Notes: generated from the letters alone by a model not told the origin. DNA of 64,000 nt from Geodermatophilus obscurus (GCF_900115395.1 NZ_FOWE01000012.1:62001-126000), one strand, 5' to 3'; positions 32,663-44,533 are shown, numbered from the stretch's first letter. Translations and numbers: made by a program.

Positions 32663-33291
32663 CGGACACCCCGGAGGGCGCGGGCCGCGGCGGCCGGGTC
32701 GGGTGCGGCGCAGATCGCCGACACGACGCAGACCCCGTCCACCCCGGTCACCTCCGCCGCCCGCTCCACCGAGATCCCCCCGATCGCCACCGACCGCAGC
32801 CCGCCGGCCGCCGCCTTCGCCGCCAGCGCCGCCGTGCCCGCGGGACCGAGGCCGGTGCCGGCGTCGGGCTTGGTGGGCGTGGCCCACACCGGGCCGATGC
32901 CGACCACGTCGACCGTCCCGGGTGGCAGGGCCAGCGCGACGGCGAGCTCGTCGTCCGAGCCCGCCGACAGCCCCAGCAGCCGGTCGGGCCCGATCAGAGC
33001 GCGCACCTCGGCGGCGGGCAGGTCGTCCTGGCCCACGTGCACGCCGTCGGCCCCGGCGAGCAGGGCGACGTCGACGGCGTCGTTGACGAACAGCGCGACG
33101 CCGGGGGGCAGCACCGCCCGCACGGCCAGCGTGAGCGCGTACAGCTCCCGCCGCGACGCCGTCTTGTCGCGGACCTGGACCGCGGTGACCCCGCCGGCGA
33201 CGGCAGCGCGGACGACGTCGGGCACGCCGCGCTCACCGGCCAGCGCCGTGTCGGTGACCAGGTAGAGCGTCGGGTCGAACGGCGGTCTCAC
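32659..33291 (-). CDS. thiE: Thiamine-phosphate synthase
   Basis: 210-residue TIM-barrel enzyme joining HMP-PP and thiazole phosphate to thiamine phosphate. Family motifs are complete: [50 protein letters not shown] and [18 protein letters not shown] 33291 overlaps the thiM stop and its own stop overlaps thiD, both by 4 bases. This is the canonical copy; a divergent paralogue is at 38994. Confidence 0.94.
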   Translation of the reverse strand: MRPPFDPTLYLVTDTALAGERGVPDVVRAAVAGGVTAVQVRDKTASRRELYALTLAVRAVLPPGVALFVNDAVDVALLAGADGVHVGQDDLPAAEVRALIGPDRLLGLSAGSDDELAVALALPPGTVDVVGIGPVWATPTKPDAGTGLGPAGTAALAAKAAAGGLRSVAIGGISVERAAEVTGVDGVCVVSAICAAPDPAAAARALRGVR

Positions 33292-34073
33292 GCGGTCACC
33301 CGCGCCGCGGAGAGGTCGGTGACGGCGTCGAGCGCGTCGAGCCACAGCGGGGCGAAGGTGCCCGGGCCGGGTCCGGCGGCGGCCGCGGCCTCGGCGGCGA
33401 GCGCGACGTGCGCGTGCGCGGCGACCGCGCCGGTGAGCGGGTCGTCGGCGACGGCGAGGTAGGCCGCGACCAGCGCTCCGAGGGCGCAGCCGGCACCGGT
33501 GGTGCGGGTGAGCAGCACCGAGCCGCCGCCCACCCGGACGGTGCGGGACCCGTCCGTCACGACGTCGACCTCCCCGCTCACGGCCACCACGCCGCCGGTG
33601 CGCCGGGCGAGGTCGGCGGCGGCGTCGAGGGCGTCGTCGGCCTTCGCCGTGGAGTCGACCCCGCGGCCGCCGGAGCCCGCGCCGGCCAGCGCCATGACCT
33701 CGCTGGCGTTGCCGCGCACCACCGCCGGCCGCGAGCCGAGGAGCTCGGCGGCGAGCTCGGTGCGGAAGGCCAGCCCGCCGACGGCGACCGGGTCGAGCAC
33801 CCACGGCGTGCCCGCCGCCGACGCCGACCGGGCGGCCAGCCGCATGGCCTCGGCGGTCCGCTGGTTCACCGTGCCGACGTTCACCAGCACGGCGGAGGCG
33901 ACGGCGGCGAAGCCCTCGGCCTCCAGCGGCTCGTCGACCATCGCCGGGGCGGCGCCGACGGCGAGCAGCGCGTTGGCGGTGAGCGTCTGCACGACCGTGT
34001 TGGTCAGGCAGTGCACGAGCGGGGCCGCACCCGGGAGCGCGAGCCGGGCAGCGGTCAGAGGAGCGGCATCCAT
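33288..34073 (-). CDS. thiM: Hydroxyethylthiazole kinase
   Basis: 261-residue kinase that salvages hydroxyethylthiazole. Motifs: [38 protein letters not shown] and the catalytic [17 protein letters not shown] 34073 lies right after a TPP riboswitch, and its ribosome site (AAGGGA) is part of the aptamer 3' end, so TPP may act on translation of this and the coupled downstream genes. It overlaps thiE by 4 bases. Confidence 0.94.
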   Translation of the reverse strand: MDAAPLTAARLALPGAAPLVHCLTNTVVQTLTANALLAVGAAPAMVDEPLEAEGFAAVASAVLVNVGTVNQRTAEAMRLAARSASAAGTPWVLDPVAVGGLAFRTELAAELLGSRPAVVRGNASEVMALAGAGSGGRGVDSTAKADDALDAAADLARRTGGVVAVSGEVDVVTDGSRTVRVGGGSVLLTRTTGAGCALGALVAAYLAVADDPLTGAVAAHAHVALAAEAAAAAGPGPGTFAPLWLDALDAVTDLSAARVTA

Positions 34074-34082
34074 CGCCGTGAC

Positions 34083-34156
34083 ATCCCTTCGCCAGCATGA
34101 CCTGGACAGGTTCGACGGGTGTGTTCTCAGCCCGCTCGCCAGAGCGGACACCCCGG
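34083..34156 (-). promoter_or_regulatory. TPP riboswitch (THI box), inside the minus-strand operon
   Basis: On the minus strand the sequence shows ggggtgtccgct, the conserved gggctgaga, then gaacctgtccaggtcatg and ctggcgaaggga, i.e. both TPP-sensor helices with CUGAGA and GAACCUG. It begins immediately after the tenA stop codon (34157-34159) and ends 9 bp before thiM, so it lies inside the operon and can control thiM-thiE-thiD separately from the tenA genes. Confidence 0.92.
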
Positions 34157-34792
34157 TCACTCGGCCGCGACGGTACCCCGGCCGGCCCAGGCGGCGTCGA
34201 AGAAGCCGAGCTCCAGCTGCATCGCCCGCCGGTACGCGCGCCGCACCGCCGGGGTGTCGGCGGCCAGCCGGTCGAGCAGCGCCTCCAGCGTCGCGGCGAG
34301 GTCGGCGAAGCCCGGGTCGGCGTAGGTGTCCACCCACTCGCGGTAGAGCCCGGCCGCCGAGGCCGCGAGGGACTCCCCCAGGTGCGCGTAGAGCCGCATG
34401 CACGGCGTCATCGCCGCGCACACCTCCCCGACGTCGCCGAGCGCGGCGGTGGCCAGCAGGAACTCGGTGTAGGCGAGGGTGGCCGGCGCCGGCTCGACGG
34501 CGGCCAGGTCGATGCCCCACCGGGCGGCGTAGCCGTCGTGCAGCCGCAGCTCCTCGCGGACGCCGGCCAGCAGGTCGGCGAACGCCTCCAGCGTCGCGCG
34601 GTCGCGGCTGTGCGCCACCCCCAGCGCGTAGGCGCGGGCGAACGCCTCGAGGAAGAACGCGTCCTGCGCGACGTACCCGGCGAACCGCTCGCGCGGCAGC
34701 GTGCCGTCGGCGATGCCGGTGACGAAGGGGTGTCCCAGCGCCGCGGCGGCGAGGTCGGCACTGTCGGCCCACATCCGCGCGGACGGGCTCAC
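34157..34792 (-). CDS. tenA: Thiaminase II / aminopyrimidine aminohydrolase, TenA_C type
   Basis: 211-residue all-helical TenA protein that hydrolyses damaged thiamine or aminomethyl-HMP to release HMP for reuse. The catalytic Cys is present in [13 protein letters not shown]; other markers are [17 protein letters not shown] and a C-terminal ELGFFDAAW. It is therefore the Cys-containing class. GTG 34792 overlaps the stop of the second tenA-like gene by 4 bases. Its stop directly precedes the TPP riboswitch. Confidence 0.9.
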   Translation of the reverse strand: MSPSARMWADSADLAAAALGHPFVTGIADGTLPRERFAGYVAQDAFFLEAFARAYALGVAHSRDRATLEAFADLLAGVREELRLHDGYAARWGIDLAAVEPAPATLAYTEFLLATAALGDVGEVCAAMTPCMRLYAHLGESLAASAAGLYREWVDTYADPGFADLAATLEALLDRLAADTPAVRRAYRRAMQLELGFFDAAWAGRGTVAAE

Positions 34793-35388
34793 CGGGCCAT
34801 CTCCCAGAAGGCGGCCTCCGCGGCGGCCACCTCGAGGAACACCGCGTCGTCGGCCGGGTCGGCGGCGTCGGCACCGGCCCGGTCGGCCGCCTCCTCCAGC
34901 GCGGCGACGTAGCCGGCGAAACCCGGCGCCGTCCAGTGCGCGACGAACGGGCCGTACTCCCCGGCGCCGGGACGGGCGCCCGACCAGGCGTCGAGGTAGG
35001 CCCGTTCGACGGCCCACAGCGCGGTCAGGGCGGTCGCGACGTCGGCGGCGTCGAGCCGGTACAGCAGGTCCCCGTAGGCGATGGTGGCCGGCAGCTGCGG
35101 TGCGGCGAGGTCCAGGCCGCGCTCGGCGGCGACCCGGCCGAACCAGTCCAGCTCCGCCACCAGCGCCACGCAGCCCCCGGCCAGCACCGCCTGGGCCGGC
35201 CGCGGGGCGCGGGCGAGCAGCCGGGCCTGGAAGCGCAGCAGGTCGGCGAGGAAGTGCGCGTCCTGCACCAGCCAGGTGTCGAACGCCGCGGGCGGCAGGG
35301 TGCCGTCGCGGACGGCGTCGAGGAACGGGGAGCGGGTGGCCCGTCCCCACGCGTCGGCGTGGGCGGCGAGCAGGTCGGCGACCGGCAC
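34789..35388 (-). CDS. TenA-family protein, TenA_E type
   Basis: 199-residue TenA paralogue. It keeps the fold ([20 protein letters not shown] near residue 40) but lacks the catalytic Cys: the equivalent helix reads [15 protein letters not shown], with Glu in the place typical of the TenA_E class. Plant TenA_E proteins act on N-formyl or amino derivatives of aminomethyl-HMP, so the two paralogues may do successive steps of HMP salvage. GTG 35388 start. First gene of the minus-strand operon, divergent from the second riboswitch. Confidence 0.8.
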   Translation of the reverse strand: MPVADLLAAHADAWGRATRSPFLDAVRDGTLPPAAFDTWLVQDAHFLADLLRFQARLLARAPRPAQAVLAGGCVALVAELDWFGRVAAERGLDLAAPQLPATIAYGDLLYRLDAADVATALTALWAVERAYLDAWSGARPGAGEYGPFVAHWTAPGFAGYVAALEEAADRAGADAADPADDAVFLEVAAAEAAFWEMAR

Positions 35389-35473
35389 GGCGGAGCACGT
35401 TACGGCGTGCCGGTGGTGGCCGCGCCCCGGTCGGCCGACCCCGGGCACCCGTCGTAGGGTGAGCGCGCCATGT

Positions 35474-35560
35474 GCGGGAGCTCGGGGCAGCCGGGCTGAG
35501 AGGGCGACCGTCCGCGTCGCCGACCGCTGGAACCTGACCGGGTAATGCCGGCGTAGGGAG
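35474..35560 (+). promoter_or_regulatory. TPP riboswitch upstream of cytX
   Basis: The plus strand shows cgggagctcggggcagccg, then ggctgagagggcgacc, a stem, and tggaacctgaccgggtaatg followed by ccggcgtaggga, a textbook THI element with CUGAGA, GAACCUGA and the GUAAUGCCGGCG pyrophosphate helix. The aptamer end lies 6 bp before the cytX ATG, suggesting translational control by TPP. Flanking gagcgc (35461-35466) and gcgctc may extend the P1 stem. Confidence 0.95.
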
Positions 35561-35565
35561 CGCTC

Positions 35566-36905
35566 ATGAGCACGGTGGACCCTGTCCGCACGGACGCCGT
35601 ACGCACCCCCGACGCACCCCTCACCCTCGAGGAGGCGCCGCCCCGCACGATGGGCCTGCAGGCCAACCTCGGCCTGTGGGCCAACCTCGGTGTCAGCCTG
35701 CTGCTGCCGGTGGCCGCGGTGTTCGTCGTCCTGCCCGGCCGGCCGCTCGGGGTCACCCTCGCCGCGATCGTCGTCGGCGCGGTGATCGGCTCGGCGCTGC
35801 TCGGCGCGGTCGCGGCCGCCGGCGCCCGGGAGAGCGTCCCGGGCATGGTGCTGCTGCGCGGGCTCCTCGGCCGGCGCACCTCGTGGCTGCCGACCGCGTT
35901 CAACCTCGTCCAGTGCGTCGGCTGGGCCACGTTCGAGATCGTGGTCATCGCCGAGGCCGCCGCGCGGGTGCTCGACGCGCCGCGCTGGCCGTTCGTCGTC
36001 GGCGCCGGCGTGCTGGCCACCGCGATGGCGCTCAAGCCCCTCGGCGTCGTCCGGGTGCTGGCCCGCTACGCCGTGTGGGCCGCGCTGGCCGCCGTCGCCT
36101 ACCTGTTCGTGCAGGTCCTGGCCGAGCCGCTGCCCCCGCTGGAGGGCGGCGGGGCGACGTCGTTCTGGACGGCGGCCGACATCGTCATCGCGCTGCCGGT
36201 GTCCTGGCTGCCGCTGGCCGCCGACTACACCCGCCACGCGCGCAGTGCCCGGGCCGCCGGCGTCGGCGCGGGCGTGGGCTACGGCCTGGCCACGATCGTC
36301 ATGTTCACCCTCGGGGTGCTGGCGCTGGCCGCCTACGGCAGCGCCGGGTTCGACGTCATCAGCGCCCTGCTCGCCGTGCCGCTGGGCGCGCTGGCCGTGC
36401 TCGTGCTGGTCACCGTGGAGCTCGACGAGGCGTTCGCCAACCTCTACTCGACGGCGGTGTCGGCGCAGAACGTCGTCGCCCGGGCCGACCGGCGGGTGCT
36501 CGTCGTCGGCGTCGGCGCGATCGCCACCCTGCTCGCCCTCACCCTCGACGTCGTCGCCTACGAGCCCTTCCTCTTCCTCATCGGCGCGGTGTTCGTGCCG
36601 CTGGCCGGGGTGCTGATCGCGGCCTACTGGCTCACCCCGCGCGGGCGCTGGGACACCTCCGCCACCGCCCCGGCACGCCCGGCGTACCTGCTGCCGTGGG
36701 CCGCCGGGTTCGTCGCCTACCAGCTCACCCTGCCCACGTACTTCCCCGGCCCGGGGTCGGGGTGGACGGCGTGGTGGGGCGCGCGCCAGGCCGACCTCGG
36801 CATCGACCCGGGCAACGGCTGGTCGGCGTCGCTGGTGGGGCTGGCCGTCGCCGTCGTCCTCACGCTGCCCCTCGTGGCGGCGGGCCGCCGGCAGAGCACC
36901 CGGGC

Positions 36906-36909
<4 letters not shown>
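35566..36909 (+). CDS. cytX: HMP/thiamine-precursor permease, NCS1 family
   Basis: 447-residue NCS1 (cytosine/purine permease-like) transporter with about twelve membrane segments. The N-terminal TLEEAPPRTMGLQANLGLW, substrate-site FNLVQCVGWATFEIVVIAEA and the later VSWLPLAADYTRHAR are the features of the CytX group, which imports hydroxymethylpyrimidine. Position straight under a TPP riboswitch and in front of thiO supports this over nucleobase uptake. ATG 35566; its stop overlaps the thiO ATG. Confidence 0.9.
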
Positions 36910-39569
<2,660 letters not shown>

Positions 39570-39570
39570 A

Positions 39571-39835
39571 CCCGCCGGCCGGGCAGCACGAGGTTCAGCA
39601 CCACCGCCACGACGGCCCCGACGACGATCCCCGAGTTGCTCCTCGGCCAGCGGCACCGCGACGGCGATGAACGCGAAGCCCGAGCCCACCATCAGCGGCA
39701 GCCGGCCGGGCCGATGCCGACCGTCTGCAGCAGGGTGGCCAGGCCCGCGCCCAGCTGGGCGCGGGCCTGCACCAGCAGGGTCGCCTCGCCCGTCGTCGCG
39801 CCGATGACGCCGGCCAGCAGGTGTGAGGACCCTCC
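39571..39835 (-). pseudogene. Deleted NCS2 (uracil/xanthine-type) permease remnant
   Basis: The minus strand encodes permease fragments in different frames: LGAGLATLLQTVGIGPAG, then after a one- or two-base loss LPLMVGSGFAFIAVAVPLAE, then after a large internal deletion GIVVGAVVAVVLNLVLPGRR. LATLLQTVGIG and the Met-Gly-Ser-Phe-Ala-Phe type segment are typical of nucleobase:cation symporter-2 proteins, which are over 400 residues long; fewer than 90 codons survive. No start codon or continuous frame remains. Confidence 0.65.
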
Positions 39836-40120
39836 TGCCCCCCACCGCTCGCACGCTCGCGGCGGGTCGGTGCTCGGCGGGGCGGCAGCGCGCGGCCGCA
39901 CGAGGGGTAGGGCCATGGGGACACCCGGTCCCGAGGGTCGGTACCCCGAGCAGGCTCCCGGCCCGGTGTTCCGGTTCCGTGACGCCGACGTAGCGGATCC
40001 GTTCCACCACGCAGCGTGTGACCTGGATCCCATTCGGTTTGCGCACGCCTCCCGGGAGCCATACGCAGGTGTTCGTCATCGACGTCCAGCAGGGGACACC
40101 AGCGCGCGGGGAGCAGACGG
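39836..40120. other. Spacer between permease remnant and anti-sigma gene
   Basis: No gene seen. At 39826-39845 the sequence aggaccctcctgcccccc matches one arm of the hairpin at 40558-40604, but its partner arm is missing. Around 40035-40065 a GGTTT and a downstream CATAC could be a promoter for the gene at 40121, which is a weak guess. Confidence 0.4.
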
Positions 40121-40546
40121 GTGAGACGCCGACCAGCCGGACCCGGCTGGCCGCCGGCACCCCCGCCGCCCGCGTGGGACGGCCTGTCCTGGCAGCTCTC
40201 CGACGTCGCCCAGCTCCCGCGGATGCGCGCGGAGCTGCGCCGCTGGCGCATCGTCTGCGGCCTGTCCGACTTCCGGGACCGGCTGCTGCTGGTCCTCGAC
40301 GAGTTGGCCTCGAACGCGCTGCGCCACGGCGGGGGGCAGGTGCAGGCGGCGGTCCGGCGCACCGGGGACGCCTTCCTCGTGGCGGTGACCGACGGCGACA
40401 CCTCCACCCCGCCCACCCCGGCCGTCGACCGCGACCCCGCCGAGGGCGGCCTGGGCCTCTACCTCATCGTCGAGCTGTCGACGGCGCACGGCTGGTACGT
40501 CGACGGCGACGCCAAGACCGTCTGGGCGGTCCTCCCCCCGTCCTGA
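40121..40546 (+). CDS. Anti-sigma-type ATPase domain protein (RsbW-like)
   Basis: 141-residue single HATPase_c_2 domain. N-box LLVLDELASNALRHGGG, G1 box VTDGDTSTPPTPAVDRDPAE, G2 box EGGLGLYLIVELS. Such proteins bind or phosphorylate STAS partners and release or hold sigma factors. Start GTG 40121, preceded by GGGGAGC. It converges with a PP2C phosphatase gene, a likely opposing partner. It is clearly paralogous to the protein at 49248 (same ELASNALRHGGG and VPAVDRDP motifs). No STAS or sigma gene is adjacent. Confidence 0.85.
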   Translation: MRRRPAGPGWPPAPPPPAWDGLSWQLSDVAQLPRMRAELRRWRIVCGLSDFRDRLLLVLDELASNALRHGGGQVQAAVRRTGDAFLVAVTDGDTSTPPTPAVDRDPAEGGLGLYLIVELSTAHGWYVDGDAKTVWAVLPPS

Positions 40547-40557
40547 GGGGATGGAAC

Positions 40558-40604
40558 GGCCCTCCTGCAGGGTCCCGCGCCGAGCTTGCGGGGCAGGAGG
40601 GTCC
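40558..40604. terminator. Bidirectional hairpin terminator
   Basis: Arms ggccctcctgc (40558-40568) and gcaggagggtcc (40593-40604) pair with one bulged base, between the convergent anti-sigma and PP2C stops. Confidence 0.6.
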
Positions 40605-40606
40605 TC

Positions 40607-42706
40607 CTACTGGGGGTGCAGCCGGATGGCGACGAGGGCGACGTCGTCCTGCAGGCCCTCGGGACGCAGGCGGGTGACCAGCGCGTCGCAGAGCCGCTCC
40701 AGCGGCAGGTCGGCGAGCTGCGCCAGCGCGGCGCCGAGCAGCGAGGTGCCCTCGTCGAGCAGCAGGTCGCGGCCCTCGACCAGGCCGTCGGTGTAGAGCA
40801 GCAGCGTCGAGCCGCGGCGGACCTCCACCGCGCGCGAGGTCCGGCGCGCGGCCGGGTCGACGCCGAGCATCAGCTCCCCGCGGTCGTCCCCGAGCGTGCG
40901 CACCTCGCCCTCGGGTGTGAGCAGCAGCGGCGGCGGGTGCCCGGCGTTGGACCAGCGCAGCGTCGTCGTCCCGGCGGCGCGCTGCTCCGGGGTCTGCTCC
41001 ACCCGCGCCACGACCGCGGTGGCCATGGTCCCCAGCCCCAGGGCGTCGACGGCGGAGTCGAGCTCGGCGAGGACGGCGTCGGGCGGGGTGTCCCCGCGGT
41101 GGGCGATGCCGCGCAGCATGCCGCGCAGCTGGCCCATCGCGGCGGCGGCCTCGATGTCGTGGCCGACGACGTCGCCGATGACCAGCACCGTCGAGCCGTC
41201 GGGCTGCAGGAACGCGTCGTACCAGTCGCCGCCGACCTGGGCGACCTGCACCGCAGGCTGGTACCGGACGACGATCTCGGCGTCGTCGGGCTGCGGCGGC
41301 GCGGTGAGCATGCTGCGCTGCAGCGCCTCCGCCAGCCGCCGCTGCTGGTCGAACAGCCGGGCGTTGTCCAGGGCGAGCGCGACGCGGTCGGCGACCTCGC
41401 GGGCGGCGGCCACGTCCTCGGCGGCGGCCGGTGACCGGTCGGCGCCGCGGTAGACGCTGAGCGCGCCGAGCGTGCGGCCGCGGGCCAGCAGCGGCAGCGT
41501 CACCGCCGTCCGGGGGGCGAGGGCGTCGAAGACGTCGCGCACCTCGCCCTCGGGCAGCGTGGGGCGGATGACGGCCGGGACGTCGGCGACGGTGAACAGC
41601 CGGCCCGACTCCAGCGCCCGGAGCACCGGGGCGTCGGGCGCGACCGAGGCCAGCCGCAGGGCGGCGTAGGTGGCGGTCGCCGCCCGCATCGCGGGGTCGG
41701 CGTGCCAGCTCGCCACGTCCTGCGTGCGGCCGTCGGTGCCGTCGGCGAGGGTGAGGATCGCCCAGTCACCGAGGACGGGGACGACGGCCTCGGCCACCCG
41801 CTGCAGCGCCGCCCGCTCGGCCGCGGCGGAGCCCAGCGCCGACGACATCAGCGCGCTGACCTCGGCGATCAGGGCCAGCCGGGCGGCGCCGGCGCGGGCG
41901 CGCTCCTCCACGGCCCGGCGCTCGGTGACGTCGAGGAAGTACACCGACAGTCCGTCGGGACCCGGCCAGGCGCGCACCTCGTACCAGGCGTCCAGCGGAG
42001 GCGGGTAGTAGGCCTCGAAGACCCGCTCCTGCGTCCCCTCCATCGCGGCGCGGTAGTGCGTCTCGAAGGCACTGCCGACGGCGTCCGGGAAGAGCTCCCA
42101 GACCACCCCGCCGAGCAGCTCGTCCCGGGTGCGGTGCAGCACCCGCTCGGCCTCGGCGTTGACGTAGGTGAACCGCCACGAGCGGTCGAGGGCGAAGAAC
42201 GCCGACCGCATGGTCTCGAGCACCCGGGAGACGCGGGCGTCGCCCTCGCGCAGCCGGGTGGTGTCCAGGGCGGCGCCCAGGAGCCGCACCGGCCGGCCGC
42301 GGGAGTCGGCCAGCGCCCGGCCGCGGCCCTGCACCCAGCGGATGTCACCGGAGGGCAGCACCACCCGGAACTCGGCCTCGTAGGCGCCGCGGGTGTCGAC
42401 GGCGTCCTGCAGGGCCTGCAGGGTGCGGTCGCGGTCGTCGGGGTGCAGCCGGGCGGCGAAGGCGTCGAGCGTCTCGTCGAAGTCGGCCTCCGTGTACCCG
42501 AACAGCGCGAGGAGCTGCTCGTCCCAGGACAGCCGGCCGGTCACCAGGTCCCAGTCGAAGCTGCCGATGCGCGCAGCGTCGATGGCGAGCTCGAAGCGGA
42601 GCCGGCTGACCTCGGCGTCGTCGGGGAGGAGGGACAGCGACCGGGGCGCCTCACCCGACGACCCCGGACGCTGCTCGGGGACGGTCACGGGGAGGGGGAG
42701 GTCCAT
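40607..42706 (-). CDS. PAS-PAS-GAF-PP2C (SpoIIE/RsbU-type) serine phosphatase
   Basis: 699-residue cytosolic sensor phosphatase. PAS about 35-150 (FDWDLVTGRLSWDEQLLALF, then its PAC IRWVQGRGRALAD), PAS about 160-262 (RFTYVNAEAERVL), GAF about 278-450, and SpoIIE-type PP2C 480-695 with all metal motifs (GGDWYDAF, IGDVVGHD, YTDGLVEG, DDVALV). It should dephosphorylate an anti-anti-sigma protein in response to signals sensed by PAS/GAF. ATG 42706 has GGAGGGGGAGG upstream. It converges with the RsbW-like gene. No membrane segment. Confidence 0.92.
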   Translation of the reverse strand: MDLPLPVTVPEQRPGSSGEAPRSLSLLPDDAEVSRLRFELAIDAARIGSFDWDLVTGRLSWDEQLLALFGYTEADFDETLDAFAARLHPDDRDRTLQALQDAVDTRGAYEAEFRVVLPSGDIRWVQGRGRALADSRGRPVRLLGAALDTTRLREGDARVSRVLETMRSAFFALDRSWRFTYVNAEAERVLHRTRDELLGGVVWELFPDAVGSAFETHYRAAMEGTQERVFEAYYPPPLDAWYEVRAWPGPDGLSVYFLDVTERRAVEERARAGAARLALIAEVSALMSSALGSAAAERAALQRVAEAVVPVLGDWAILTLADGTDGRTQDVASWHADPAMRAATATYAALRLASVAPDAPVLRALESGRLFTVADVPAVIRPTLPEGEVRDVFDALAPRTAVTLPLLARGRTLGALSVYRGADRSPAAAEDVAAAREVADRVALALDNARLFDQQRRLAEALQRSMLTAPPQPDDAEIVVRYQPAVQVAQVGGDWYDAFLQPDGSTVLVIGDVVGHDIEAAAAMGQLRGMLRGIAHRGDTPPDAVLAELDSAVDALGLGTMATAVVARVEQTPEQRAAGTTTLRWSNAGHPPPLLLTPEGEVRTLGDDRGELMLGVDPAARRTSRAVEVRRGSTLLLYTDGLVEGRDLLLDEGTSLLGAALAQLADLPLERLCDALVTRLRPEGLQDDVALVAIRLHPQ

Positions 42707-43549
42707 TCGTGCGGGAGGAGCGGCGGTCCGCCGTCCTTTCTCCCATGCCGGGGCGGGCGACGACAACCGGTGTGCCGTAGTCGACACCGCGCGACGACAC
42801 CCGGGCGGGGTGCGCGCGGGCCGGGGTCCGCGGGCGCGGGACGCCGGACGGGCGCTCCCCGGTGCCGGTCCGGCGGGGTGCCGGTCCGGCGCTCCGGGGA
42901 GCGCCCGTCGAGGGCTGTCGACCCCGCGCCCCGGGCTCCCGGGACGGCGTCCTGCGGTCCTCCGCGTCGCGGCGCCGGGCCGGTGACCGCGGCCGCTCCG
43001 GCGAGCGTCTCCTCCGGGCGACCGGCGGCGCCGTCCTGGCCAGGTCGTGCCGGTCAGAGACCCGGAGGACGACGGGGCGGGTCGTCCTGCACCGGGCACC
43101 GGCAGGGCCTGGTCCTCCTCGGCGCGATCGCTGCCGGCACTCCGTCCCGCTGTCGGCTCCGGGCCTCCCGGGAGGGTCCGCGCGCTGTCCTGGGCGGGGC
43201 AGTCGGCGGGTGGGTCGAGGCCGGATCGTCGTGCGGTGCGGTCTGCCGGCGGCGGGGCGCTGCCGGCGTCCGTGCCGCGTCGCGTCCGGGCCTCCCGGGA
43301 GGATCCGCACGCTGCCCTGGGCGGGGCAGTCGGCGGGTGGGTCGAGGCCGGATCGTCGTGCGGTGCGGTCTGCCGGCGGCGGGGGCGCCGTGGAGGGTCA
43401 GGAGCCGGCCACGAGGGCCGGGAGGGAACGGCTCGGTGAGCGGGCCGGCGGTCCGGCCACCTGGAGGGGAAGGGGTGGCCGGGCCCGTCGAGCACGTCGA
43501 CGAGGGGAGCGGACGCGCGAAGTCCTGGGAGGAGGAGGCGCGCTGCGGG
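42707..43549. other. 843-bp spacer without a convincing gene
   Basis: Between the PP2C start and the 3' end of the Pro/Ala-rich gene. Open frames here are Pro/Arg-rich GC artefacts with no ribosome sites. It contains a tandem duplication (43130-43391) and many short inverted segments such as gcgctccggggagcgc near 42889. Confidence 0.6.
43130..43391. repeat. Tandem direct repeat, unit about 128 bp, two copies
   Basis: Copy 1 spans 43130-43258, copy 2 43259-about 43391. The first part of each unit (gctgccggc...tccgt) has diverged; the next 104 bp (43161-43264 and 43288-43391) are nearly identical with only a few substitutions. Each unit contains the perfect 12-bp palindrome cctcccgggagg (43164-43175 and 43291-43302). 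The duplication is in noncoding DNA. Confidence 0.85.
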
Positions 43550-44482
43550 TCAGGCGGGAGCCGGTGGCGGCCGGGGCGAGCCCCGGGCCCGGTGCGGTGC
43601 CGGGTCGCCCCGGGTGCGCACCGTGCCGGCGGTCGACGCCGGCAGGTCGGGTGCCCGCGCCAGGGGCCGCCCCGCGGCGGGCCGGGCCGGCCAGCCCGCA
43701 GGGGCCAGGGCCGGCACGGCGGCGCGCGGTCGGGGCAGCGGCCGGGCGGGACCGCCTGCAGAGGACGCCGCGGTGGGGGAAGGCACCGCGGACGCGATCG
43801 TGGGGGTGCTGGGCAGCTCGGTGAGCACCACGGCACCGTTGCCGGGAGCAGGGGGGACGACGGGGGCCGCGGGCGCGGGCGGCCGCGGGGCGCCCCAGGC
43901 GAGGTACGCCCCGCCGGGACCGGCGCCCCACATCGCCAGGCGGCGGACCAGGCCCGGCCCGGCGGGCGGGACGACGACGGGCGGTGTCGGCCAGGCGGCG
44001 TGCGCGCCGTCGGGTCCGGCGCCCCACATCGCCAGGCGCCGCACGGTGGCCCGCACCCGGGCCCGCAGCCGCGAGCCACCCGGGCGCACGGGGGCCGCGG
44101 GCAGGCCGGCTCCGGACGGCGCGGCAGGGGCGGCGGGCGCGGCGGCCGCGGCGGCCGCGGTGACGGGTGTGGCGGACGGCCGGGCCGGCCGGGGCCGCGG
44201 CACGGGCACCGGGCGGGCCATCGGCAGCGGCCGCAGCGCACGCCGGGCGGCCGGGTGGCGGGTGACGGCGGCCCGGACGGGACGGCGCCGGTGCGGCACC
44301 GCGTCGGCGCGCACGAGCAGGTCGAGGAGGCCGGCCAGCGGCAGGCCGTCCGCCGGCACCACCGGCGGCGCGGCCGACTGCGGCACGGGCGACGGCGGGA
44401 CGGACGCCACGGCCGGTGGCGGGGCCGACGGCACGGCCGGCAGCGGGGCCGACCACAGGCTCGCTGCCCGGGTGATCGCCAT
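43550..44482 (-). CDS. Pro/Ala-rich protein with repeated RRLAMWGAGP motif, unknown
   Basis: 310 residues, not recognised. The N-terminus is polar, a short helical-looking segment GLPLAGLLDLLVRADAVPH lies near residue 46, and most of the rest is Pro/Ala-rich. Two copies of RRLAMWGAGP-x-GA-x-xAW occur near residues 147-163 and 178-194. No signal peptide or membrane segment is evident. ATG 44482 has a strong GAGGAGG ribosome site five bases upstream, and a 10-bp perfect hairpin lies in the leader (44504-44533), so translation seems real. It could be a scaffold or partner-binding protein; no function is claimed. Confidence 0.6.
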   Translation of the reverse strand: MAITRAASLWSAPLPAVPSAPPPAVASVPPSPVPQSAAPPVVPADGLPLAGLLDLLVRADAVPHRRRPVRAAVTRHPAARRALRPLPMARPVPVPRPRPARPSATPVTAAAAAAAPAAPAAPSGAGLPAAPVRPGGSRLRARVRATVRRLAMWGAGPDGAHAAWPTPPVVVPPAGPGLVRRLAMWGAGPGGAYLAWGAPRPPAPAAPVVPPAPGNGAVVLTELPSTPTIASAVPSPTAASSAGGPARPLPRPRAAVPALAPAGWPARPAAGRPLARAPDLPASTAGTVRTRGDPAPHRARGSPRPPPAPA

Positions 44483-44503
44483 GCCGGCCTCCTCGAGGGT
44501 CTG

Positions 44504-44533
44504 TGTCCGCGGCCGGGGAAGGTGCCGCGGACA
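44504..44533 (-). promoter_or_regulatory. Leader hairpin or operator of the Pro/Ala-rich gene
   Basis: Perfect 10-bp arms tgtccgcggc (44504-44513) and gccgcggaca (44524-44533) with a 10-base loop, 21 bp upstream of the ATG at 44482 and just above its ribosome site. Could act as RNA structure or as a protein-binding palindrome. Confidence 0.45.

Noticed and set aside
42707-43495. Upstream extension of the PP2C phosphatase frame to 43495
   Set aside because: The extra 263 codons are Pro/Arg-rich low complexity across the duplicated spacer; ATG 42706 has a strong ribosome site and begins recognisable sequence.
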